From NCBI GenBank assembly GCA_964561115.1, contig CAZLOE010000021.1, positions 1-22,451 on the forward strand: 22,451 bases of DNA, given 5' to 3'. This DNA comes from CAZBSE01 sp964561115 (GTDB lineage: Bacteria; Actinomycetota; Humimicrobiia; Humimicrobiales; Humimicrobiaceae). The translations under genes were made by a program, and so were the position numbers. The notes under the pieces are model-generated. The model was not told the DNA's origin. It was given only the letters and a program-made list of their open reading frames with translations, and ran no database searches. Positions 1 through 7,288 of the stretch are shown here, in pieces (within the stretch, counting starts at the first letter, position 1; each line of letters opens with the position of its first letter).

Positions 1-55
1 GTGATTTTCTCTAATTATATAGAAAGATTTTACATCTAAATTAATGATTTCACAC

Positions 56-144
56 TGGTGCCGAAGGTCGGGGTCGAACCGACACGAACCTCGCGGTTCA
101 CTGGATTTTGAGTCCAGCGCGTCTTCCAATTCCGCCACTCCGGC
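56..144 (-). tRNA. tRNA-Leu (anticodon CAA)
   Basis: Read on the minus strand, this forms a complete class II tRNA. The 7-bp acceptor stem pairs GCCGGAG with CTTCGGC, with one G-U pair. The discriminator is A and the CCA end is encoded. The anticodon stem is CTGGA/TCCAG, with loop CTCAAAA giving anticodon CAA, which decodes UUG. A long variable arm, typical of tRNA-Leu, is present. The gene is transcribed away from polA. Confidence 0.96.
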
Positions 145-152
145 GCTCTAAA

Positions 153-181
153 ATAATACAATTTATGCCGATTATAATCAA
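153..181 (-). promoter_or_regulatory. Candidate sigma-70 promoter for tRNA-Leu(CAA)
   Basis: On the minus strand, TTGATT (176-181) and TATTAT (153-158) are separated by 17 bp. This would start transcription within a few bases of the tRNA 5' end. An alternative -10, TATAAT, overlaps at 171-176 but has a poor -35. Either could serve; called by eye. Confidence 0.45.
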
Positions 182-243
182 GAATCAGGCAGATAAAAAA
201 ATACAATATCTTTTCTTAACGGTTATTCGCATTTTAAGTTAAA

Positions 244-252
244 TGCTATAAT
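244..252 (+). promoter_or_regulatory. Extended -10 promoter for polA
   Basis: TGCTATAAT is a perfect TATAAT (247-252) preceded by the TGn extended -10 element. No good -35 lies 16-18 bp upstream, which is usual for extended -10 promoters. The expected start near 259 gives a leader of about 43 bases before the polA start, including its ribosome binding site. Confidence 0.6.
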
Positions 253-301
253 ATAAAATTGTTCATTTTTTTAAAGATATAGTCATTTTTAGGAGATTTA
301 A

Positions 302-3052
302 TTGAAAAACAGCAGAGGCAGCAAAGCTATTTTAATTGATGGTAATAACGTTGCATATCGTGCTTTTTACGCAATCCCTGATAGTATTTCCACTTCATCG
401 GGTATCATAACCAATGCTGTTTTGGGCTTTACCAATATGCTTTTAAAGCTTATAGAAGATCAAAATCCCGATATTATAATATGCGCATTTGACAGCAAGA
501 TGCCGACCTTCAGGCATAAAATGTTTGATCAGTATAAAATACACAGGAAGAAAATGCCAGATGAATTGTCAAAACAGTTTCCCTTGATCAAAGAAGTCCT
601 TGATGCCTTTGGTATCATTTACCTGGAAAAGGATGGTTTTGAAGCTGATGATATTCTTGCAGATATAGCAAATAATATCAGAAGCAAATATGACCATATA
701 ATAATAGTGACAGGTGATAAAGATATATTGCAGCTGGTTTCAAATAATATAAAGGTTATGGGAATAAAAAGGGGTATTACGGATACTTTGATGTATGATA
801 GGCAGGCGGTAGAGGAAAAATTCGGAGTAAGTCCGGAAAGGATAAAAGATCTTTTAGCTCTGATGGGTGATAGCTCTGATAATATTCCTGGAGTTCCAGG
901 CATAGGTCCAAAAACAGCAAGAATGCTTATAAAAAAGTATGGCTGTATTGAAGATATATATAAAAACATCAGTAAAATAGAAAATCAGAGATTGAGGGAG
1001 CTTTTAATTGATAATAAAGAAATTGCCGTGCTTAGTAAAAAACTGACTTCATTAAAGACTACTCAGGATATGAATATTGAGCAGGTCATAAATAACAGTT
1101 TTAAAAAGGTCAGCTTTAAAAAAGTAAAGCATCTATTTAACAGTCTTGAATTCAGATCCCTGGAGAAGAGACTAAACAGTCTAAAGGATAAAATTGATTT
1201 TAAGGACGATATCCTAAAAGTCAAAAAAGAGACTTATAAAATCAATTTAAAACATTTGACTGGTGATTTAAACTTTGATAAATGGAGTAAAGAATTTGGT
1301 AAATTTATATATATAGCAGATTTTGGAGGCGAAGATGGATTATATGGGATTATATTATATCCTGGAGGCAGTGATGCTTATCTTATAAATATCGAAGATT
1401 TAAAAGAGAGCGGCATAAAAAAGGACATAATAAAATTACTGGGGAATAAAGGGGTAATAAAATCAGGTTTTAATTTAAAAAAAATATACAAGATATTAAA
1501 GGATTTTAAAATTGAGCTGAAAGGGCAGTTTATAGATTATGAAATATTATATTTGATTTTAAACCCTGTTAAATCACAGACAGATTTGGAAGAAATCATA
1601 AGGGATATTATAAGTGTAGATATAGAAGATATAGGAGTGGGTAAAGGAAAAGATGAAGATGTTTTAACTAAAGAAGAAGAAACGGGAAAAGAAAAGCAGC
1701 TGAAATTTGAGCTTTATGGGGTTAAAAAGACTGAAATAGAATTAAAAGAAGAAAAATTTGATGAAGTATTAAAAAAAATAAGTCTGTATAAAAAAATAGG
1801 GATGGAGCTGCTAGAAAGGATAAAAAAAGAGGGATTGGAAGAGTTGTATTATAAAATAGAAGAGCCTCTTATAAGAGTACTGGCTGAGATGGAATATACA
1901 GGAGTGAATATAGATAGGGGGTATTTAAAAAGTTTAATAAAAAAATACGATATTGATATAGGAGAACTTAAAAAGAATATTTACCAGCTCTGCGGGGAAG
2001 AGTTTAATATAAACTCTTCGCAGCAGTTGTCCGAGATTCTTTATAAAAAGTTAAAGCTTCCCATTACCAAGAGGACTAAAACAGGCATTTCCACGGATGC
2101 CAGTTCTCTAAGAGCTATTTATGAAAGTTCTCCGGTAATAGAAAAAATTTTGGACTACAGGGAAAAGACCAAGCTTAAAAATACCTATATTGATGTTTTG
2201 CCCGGCCTGATAGACCATAAGGATTTGAGAGTTCATACCACATACAGCCAGCTGGGGACTTCTACAGGAAGGATAAGCAGTAGTGAACCAAACCTGCAAA
2301 ATATACCGGTCAGGACTGAGTATGGAAGACAGATAAGGAAAGCTTTTATACCCGGAGAAGTTTACGATCTAATCCTGGCCTCGGATTATTCACAGATAGA
2401 GTTAAGAGTGCTGGCACACCTTTCAGGCGACGGTAACCTGATAGATTCATTTGACAGGGAAGAAGATATACATGTAAGGACAGCTTCCGAGATTTTCGGT
2501 GTCAGTTATTCTGATGTAGATGATAATTTAAGAAGAAGAGCTAAAACTATAAATTTCGGGATCATATACGGGATGACTGAATATGGTTTGAAGAACAGGC
2601 TTTCTATTCCAGAAGATGAAGCAAGAGAATATATTAATAAGTATTTTGAGAGATATTCGGGTGTAAAGAAGTATATAGAGTTTTTAAAAGACGAGGCTTA
2701 TAAGAAAGGTTATTCAACTACTATTTTTGGCAGAAAGAGATATATAAAAGAGCTCGGAAGTTCGAATGAAAGGATAAGGAGTCTGGGGGAAAGATTTGCG
2801 GTAAATACACCCATACAGGGAAGCGCTGCAGATATAATGAAGCTTTCAACTATTAAGCTTTTTGAAGAGTTGGAATCAAAAAATGTAGATAGCAATATAA
2901 TACTGCATGTTCATGATGAACTGGTTCTGGAATTGAAAGAAAAAGACCTGGAAAGGGTCAGAAAAATAGTAGTAGAATCAATGGAAAAATGCATCAGGTT
3001 AAAGGTAAAGCTCAAAGTTGACATAAAGACCGGCAGAAATTGGTATATTTAA
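302..3052 (+). CDS. polA: DNA polymerase I
   Basis: This is DNA polymerase I, which fills gaps in excision repair and removes RNA primers. The start is TTG, set by AGGAG at 291-295; it keeps the 5'-nuclease aspartate D13, and no ATG lies near it. The N-terminal 290 or so residues are the 5' nuclease, with IDGNN, FEADD, TGDKD and the helix-hairpin-helix GVPGIGPKTA. The polymerase domain has motif A DYSQIELRV (D695), motif B RRRAKTINFG (744-753) and motif C HVHDE (869-873). At 916 aa it is a usual size. The middle 3'-5' exonuclease domain lacks its metal ligands: the first motif reads IADFGGED (338-345) where DxE is expected, and the second has I395 in place of Asp. Proofreading is therefore probably lost, as in many Gram-positive and thermophile Pol I enzymes. 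A Lys/Glu-rich stretch around residues 440-520 also lies there. uvrBAC lies downstream on the same strand. Confidence 0.97.
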   Translation: MKNSRGSKAILIDGNNVAYRAFYAIPDSISTSSGIITNAVLGFTNMLLKLIEDQNPDIIICAFDSKMPTFRHKMFDQYKIHRKKMPDELSKQFPLIKEVLDAFGIIYLEKDGFEADDILADIANNIRSKYDHIIIVTGDKDILQLVSNNIKVMGIKRGITDTLMYDRQAVEEKFGVSPERIKDLLALMGDSSDNIPGVPGIGPKTARMLIKKYGCIEDIYKNISKIENQRLRELLIDNKEIAVLSKKLTSLKTTQDMNIEQVINNSFKKVSFKKVKHLFNSLEFRSLEKRLNSLKDKIDFKDDILKVKKETYKINLKHLTGDLNFDKWSKEFGKFIYIADFGGEDGLYGIILYPGGSDAYLINIEDLKESGIKKDIIKLLGNKGVIKSGFNLKKIYKILKDFKIELKGQFIDYEILYLILNPVKSQTDLEEIIRDIISVDIEDIGVGKGKDEDVLTKEEETGKEKQLKFELYGVKKTEIELKEEKFDEVLKKISLYKKIGMELLERIKKEGLEELYYKIEEPLIRVLAEMEYTGVNIDRGYLKSLIKKYDIDIGELKKNIYQLCGEEFNINSSQQLSEILYKKLKLPITKRTKTGISTDASSLRAIYESSPVIEKILDYREKTKLKNTYIDVLPGLIDHKDLRVHTTYSQLGTSTGRISSSEPNLQNIPVRTEYGRQIRKAFIPGEVYDLILASDYSQIELRVLAHLSGDGNLIDSFDREEDIHVRTASEIFGVSYSDVDDNLRRRAKTINFGIIYGMTEYGLKNRLSIPEDEAREYINKYFERYSGVKKYIEFLKDEAYKKGYSTTIFGRKRYIKELGSSNERIRSLGERFAVNTPIQGSAADIMKLSTIKLFEELESKNVDSNIILHVHDELVLELKEKDLERVRKIVVESMEKCIRLKVKLKVDIKTGRNWYI

Positions 3053-3135
3053 AAAATTATTTTATAATATTGATTATTATTTTTTTGCGTGTTATCCTTT
3101 TTCAATATTAAAAATAGAGAGTGATTTATTAAAAT

Positions 3136-4491
3136 ATGGCAAAAAATGACATTAATAAAAAAATAACCAATGAAAATTGCATGATAGAAAATGAGAATGG
3201 TGAAATGGTACCTAATTATGACCTTACCATGGTCAGTTTAAATGACGGAGATCTGGTCAAGGGTAAAGTAGTAAAAATTGACAAGGATGAAGTCCTGGTT
3301 GATGTAGGTTTTAAATCAGAGGGAGTCATACCCTTGAACGAGTTATCGATAAGAAATAATGTTAAACCCGAAGATATCCTGAAAGTTAATGATGAAATAG
3401 AGATCATGGTTCTTCAGAAAGAAGATCAGGACGGACGTTTGCTGCTTTCAAAGAAAAGAGCCGAAGTAGAACAGAATTTTGACAGAATAGAAAAAATTTA
3501 TGAAAAAGGTGATACCGTAGAAGGTGAGATCATAGAATGTGTTAAAGGCGGTCTGATAGTTGATATAGGTCTCAGGGGATTTCTTCCAGCATCATTGATA
3601 GATGTAAGAAAAATCAAAGAACTGGAATCCTATATTGGTGAAAAGTGTGTTTGCAAGATAATTGAAGTCGATAGAAACAGGAATAATGTCGTTTTGTCCA
3701 GAAAAGTCATCATTGAAGACGAAAGAAGAGAGCAGCGGAAAGAAATACTCAGTAATATGGAAATCGGTCAGGTAAAAAAGGGCGTAGTGACCAGTATCGC
3801 AGATTTCGGAGCATTTGTTGATGTAGGCGGTGTTGACGGACTGGTCCATATATCAGAACTTTCATGGAATCATGTAAAGCACCCTTCAGAAGTAGTCACC
3901 GTAAATCAGGAAGTAGATGTGGAAATACTGGATATTGATTATGAGAAGCAGAGGCTTTCTCTGGGATTAAAGCAAACCCAGAAAGATCCATGGCTGGAGA
4001 GGATAAAAAAATATTCTGTTAAAGGTATTGTGAAAGGGAAAGTGACCAGGATAGTAAAATTTGGTTTATTTGTGCAGATAGAAGAAGATCTTGAAGGTCT
4101 GGTACATATATCAGAACTGAGCCAGGAACCGGTAAAAAGACCAAGTGATATCGCAAAGATCGGTGATGAGTTAGAAGTAAGGATTATTGATATAGATTTT
4201 GATAAAAGAAGGATGGCTTTCAGCATCAAGCAGGTAGAGAATCCAGAAGAAGCAGAGGAGGAAGAAGAAAAAGAACCAAAGAAAGCTAAAGTAGAAGTAA
4301 AAGATAAAAAGACCAAGGCAAAAAAGAAAGAGTCTGGGAAAGCCGATAAAAAGGTAGAAGCTTCAGATAAAAAGGATAAGGAAGTCAAGGTTAAAGAAAA
4401 GAGTACGGAAGCAGAAGATAAAGAATCCAAAAAGAAAAGAAAAATCGAAGAAATACTACAGGAGATGAAAGACGAAGCCGATATAGGATAG
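3136..4491 (+). CDS. rpsA: Ribosomal protein S1, four S1 domains
   Basis: This is a 30S-associated RNA-binding protein that helps load mRNA on the ribosome. Four S1 (OB-fold) repeats are visible at about residues 36-108, 123-191, 209-280 and 294-366. Repeats 3 and 4 are the most canonical, each with GLVHISEL. E. coli S1 has six domains and 557 aa; this 451-aa, four-domain form resembles those of Actinomycetota. Residues 367-451 are a low-complexity tail rich in Glu and Lys, probably disordered. The gene starts 83 bp after polA, and only a weak purine stretch (GAGAGTGA, about 3117-3124) precedes its ATG. The order polA-rpsA-coaE is typical of Actinomycetota. A generic S1-domain RNA-binding protein is the alternative name, but position and domain number favour RpsA. 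Confidence 0.9.
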   Translation: MAKNDINKKITNENCMIENENGEMVPNYDLTMVSLNDGDLVKGKVVKIDKDEVLVDVGFKSEGVIPLNELSIRNNVKPEDILKVNDEIEIMVLQKEDQDGRLLLSKKRAEVEQNFDRIEKIYEKGDTVEGEIIECVKGGLIVDIGLRGFLPASLIDVRKIKELESYIGEKCVCKIIEVDRNRNNVVLSRKVIIEDERREQRKEILSNMEIGQVKKGVVTSIADFGAFVDVGGVDGLVHISELSWNHVKHPSEVVTVNQEVDVEILDIDYEKQRLSLGLKQTQKDPWLERIKKYSVKGIVKGKVTRIVKFGLFVQIEEDLEGLVHISELSQEPVKRPSDIAKIGDELEVRIIDIDFDKRRMAFSIKQVENPEEAEEEEEKEPKKAKVEVKDKKTKAKKKESGKADKKVEASDKKDKEVKVKEKSTEAEDKESKKKRKIEEILQEMKDEADIG

Positions 4492-4581
4492 TCTGATTCA
4501 GCCGATTATATACATTCTGAAAAGCTGCAAATTGCCACAACGATATATTAAAAAAATAGTTAAATTGATACTATCTTTTAA

Positions 4582-4587
4582 TATAAT
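4582..4587 (+). promoter_or_regulatory. Candidate -10 element upstream of coaE
   Basis: A perfect TATAAT lies 53 bp before the coaE ATG in the 148-bp gap after rpsA. The only good -35-like hexamer, TTGATA at 4565-4570, is just 11 bp away, too close. The call rests on the -10 alone. No Gram-positive LexA box (GAAC-N4-GTTC) is visible in this gap. Confidence 0.3.
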
Positions 4588-4639
4588 TTAATCTTCTTTT
4601 GAATAACGGTCTTACTGAATTATTGAGGGAAAGGAGTAT

Positions 4640-5224
4640 ATGATAATAGTAATAGGGGTTACCGGAAGAATTGCATCGGGTAAAAGTACAGTATGCGGGT
4701 ATATAAAAAGTATAAAAAGAAATACCATAGTACTAGATGTGGACAGGTTGGCAAAAAACATTTATTTTAAAAAACCAGATGTTCTAAATAAAGTAAGAGA
4801 GATATTTGGAGATGAGATTTTGGACTACAAAGGAGACTTGGATTTTAATTCTCTGGGAGAGAAAGTTTTTTCTAATAAAAAAGAACTGGAGAAATTAAAC
4901 AGATTTATGTTCCCCCTTATCCGTGAAGAGGTAAAGGATCTTCTAAACAAAAATCAAAAAAAAGATTATATAGTAGTAGATGCCGCAGTGCTTTTTGATT
5001 GTAAGTTAGATTTATTATGCGATTATATTATTCTTGTTGAAACTTCTGATGAAAATAGAAAAACATTTTTAAAAAATAAAAATTTATTGAACAATGATAT
5101 AAAATTAAGAGTAGAAGGACAGCATATAAAAATAGATAGGGAAAAAGTCGATTTTTTTATTGATAATAATGGTTCCAAAGATAGTTTGTTTAAAAGGGTA
5201 AAGGATATTTTGGTAAATATCTAA
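4640..5224 (+). CDS. coaE: Dephospho-CoA kinase (divergent)
   Basis: CoaE phosphorylates the 3'-hydroxyl of the ribose in dephospho-CoA, the last step of coenzyme A synthesis, in the cytoplasm. At 194 aa it fits the family. The N-terminal P-loop GRIASGKST (residues 9-17) is present, as are the DVD motif (family DAD) after the second strand, an FPLIREE helix (family HPLI), and the late FFIDNNGS (family DNNG). Several usually fixed residues differ: two loop glycines become Arg10 and Ala12, the His of the HP motif becomes Phe, and the Pro of the PLL motif becomes Ala. The ATG follows AAGGAG by only 3 bases, a short spacing. Its place between rpsA and uvrB is that of coaE in Actinomycetota, which supports the name despite the divergence. 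It lies 28 bp from uvrB, so the two are probably cotranscribed. Confidence 0.85.
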   Translation: MIIVIGVTGRIASGKSTVCGYIKSIKRNTIVLDVDRLAKNIYFKKPDVLNKVREIFGDEILDYKGDLDFNSLGEKVFSNKKELEKLNRFMFPLIREEVKDLLNKNQKKDYIVVDAAVLFDCKLDLLCDYIILVETSDENRKTFLKNKNLLNNDIKLRVEGQHIKIDREKVDFFIDNNGSKDSLFKRVKDILVNI

Positions 5225-5252
5225 ATATGAAATTATAAATACGGAACCGGGA

Positions 5253-7283
5253 ATGCTTGACCATAAATTTAAAATAGTATCCAACTACTCGCCCCAGGGT
5301 GATCAGAGCAAAGCCATAAGTCAGCTGACAGAAGGAATCAAGGAAAATCTTAAGTTCCAGAGCCTGCTGGGAGTCACCGGATCGGGTAAGACTTATTCTA
5401 TAGCCAATGTTATAAAGAACATCCAGCTTCCAACCCTGGTCCTGGCTCCTAATAAGACTCTTGCAGCTCAGCTCTGTAATGAGTTTAAGGAATTTTTTCC
5501 CCATAATGCAGTAGAGTACTTTGTCAGTTATTATGATTACTATCAGCCGGAAGCATATTTGCCCGGTAAGGATATCTACATTGAAAAGGATGTTGATATA
5601 AATGAAGAAATAGAGAAACTAAGACTGTCAACCACCAATTCTCTCTATACAAGAAATGATGTTATAGCGATTGCAAGTGTTTCATGTATATACGGTCTTG
5701 GTTCTCCTTCCGAATATGGAAAGCAGAGGATTGTCCTAAGATTAAATGAAGAATTTCCCAGAGAAGAAATAATAGACAGGCTTATCAATATAAGGTATGA
5801 AAGAAACGATTATGAATTTATTAATGGTAAATTCAGAGTAAAGGGAGATACTATTGAAATATTCCCGGCATATCAGGATAGGGCAGTCAGGCTGCAGCTT
5901 ATGGGGGATGAACTGGAAAAGATTGTGGAGTTCAATCCTGTATCAGGTGAGGTTTATGGAGAATGCCAGGTATATATCATATCACCAGCGACTCATTTTC
6001 TGGCAACTGAAGAGTGGGTCGATAACGCCTTAAAGACTATAGAAGAAGAGCTTGAAGAAAGGATAAAGTATTTTAAGGACCAGAATAAGCTGCTTGAAGC
6101 CCAGAGGATAGAATCTAGGACCAGATACGATATGGAAATGATAGCAGAACTTGGTTTCTGCAGCGGTATTGAGAATTATTCAAGACATATACTGAGTAAA
6201 AAACCGGGAGAACCGCCAAATACTCTGCTTGATTTTTTTCCTGATGATTTTCTTGTTGTTATTGACGAATCCCATATAGCTGTTCCTCAAATAAGGGGTA
6301 TGTTTGAAGGAGACAGGTCAAGAAAACAAACCCTGGTAGATTATGGATTCAGGCTTCCTTCAGCTCTGGATAACAGACCTTTAAGATTTGAGGAATTCGA
6401 GAAAAAGGTCAAAAGGGTGATATTCACTTCAGCTACACCGGGAACTTATGAAAGAAAAGTAAGCGGCAAAATAGTGGAGCAGATAATCAGACCTACCGGT
6501 CTTGTGGATCCGGAAGTATATGTAAGGAAAACCAGGGGGCAAATAGACGATCTGATACATGAGATAAAAAAAGTGATAGGCAGAGGTGAGAGAGTTCTTG
6601 TGACTACTCTTACAAAGAAAATGGCAGAAGATCTGACCGATTATCTGGCCGGCAAAAAGATCAGGGTCAGATATCTGCATTCTACTATAGAAACACTGGA
6701 GAGAGTAGAGATATTAAGGGATCTGAGGACCGGAGAATTTGATGTACTGGTGGGAATAAATCTACTGAGAGAAGGATTGGACCTGCCGGAGGTATCACTG
6801 GTAGCTATACTTGATGCAGATAAAGAGGGATTCTTAAGGTCGGAAATATCATTGATACAGACTATTGGAAGAGCGGCAAGGAATGTCAATGGAATAGTCA
6901 TAATGTATGCAGATAAGATAACCAATGCTATAAAAAATGCTTTATCTGAGACAAATAGAAGAAGGGATCTGCAGATTAATTATAATAAGAAACACAATAT
7001 TATACCCAGGACTATTGACAAAACCATATCTGATATATTATATAGCAGTGGGATAAGGACCAGAGGAAAAGTAAAAGCTGATTCCAGAGTGAGCGAAAAG
7101 GTAAAAAGATTCAGCGAGGATAAATTGCTGGATATGGACCCGTCTGAAGTCGCTAAAATAATAAGTGGATTGGAAGAAAAGATGCATCTGGAAGCAAGGG
7201 AACTAAATTTTGAAAATGCTGCCGCTATAAGAGACGAGATAAAGAGAATAACTAAAATAACTAATATTGAGATCAGGAAATAG
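5253..7283 (+). CDS. uvrB: UvrABC excinuclease subunit B
   Basis: UvrB is the damage-verifying helicase-like subunit of nucleotide excision repair. It is loaded by UvrA and recruits UvrC. The 676-aa protein has Walker A GVTGSGKT (40-47). The damage-probing beta-hairpin lies around 91-117 and contains YYDYYQPEAYLPG. Also present are Walker B IDESH (D338, E339), helicase motif FTSATPG, the GINLLREGLDLPE segment and QTIGRAARN. A C-terminal UVR motif (about 630-667) binds UvrC. The start matches the family N-terminus (SNYSPQGDQ), although the ribosome binding site is weak (CCGGGA). uvrA begins 5 bp after the stop. Confidence 0.98.
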   Translation: MLDHKFKIVSNYSPQGDQSKAISQLTEGIKENLKFQSLLGVTGSGKTYSIANVIKNIQLPTLVLAPNKTLAAQLCNEFKEFFPHNAVEYFVSYYDYYQPEAYLPGKDIYIEKDVDINEEIEKLRLSTTNSLYTRNDVIAIASVSCIYGLGSPSEYGKQRIVLRLNEEFPREEIIDRLINIRYERNDYEFINGKFRVKGDTIEIFPAYQDRAVRLQLMGDELEKIVEFNPVSGEVYGECQVYIISPATHFLATEEWVDNALKTIEEELEERIKYFKDQNKLLEAQRIESRTRYDMEMIAELGFCSGIENYSRHILSKKPGEPPNTLLDFFPDDFLVVIDESHIAVPQIRGMFEGDRSRKQTLVDYGFRLPSALDNRPLRFEEFEKKVKRVIFTSATPGTYERKVSGKIVEQIIRPTGLVDPEVYVRKTRGQIDDLIHEIKKVIGRGERVLVTTLTKKMAEDLTDYLAGKKIRVRYLHSTIETLERVEILRDLRTGEFDVLVGINLLREGLDLPEVSLVAILDADKEGFLRSEISLIQTIGRAARNVNGIVIMYADKITNAIKNALSETNRRRDLQINYNKKHNIIPRTIDKTISDILYSSGIRTRGKVKADSRVSEKVKRFSEDKLLDMDPSEVAKIISGLEEKMHLEARELNFENAAAIRDEIKRITKITNIEIRK

Positions 7284-7288
7284 AAGCG

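Noticed and set aside
3939..4430. 163-codon open frame antisense to rpsA
   Set aside because: It is Ser/Phe/Leu-rich because it lies opposite the Lys/Glu-rich tail; it has no family resemblance and no ribosome binding site that I can see.
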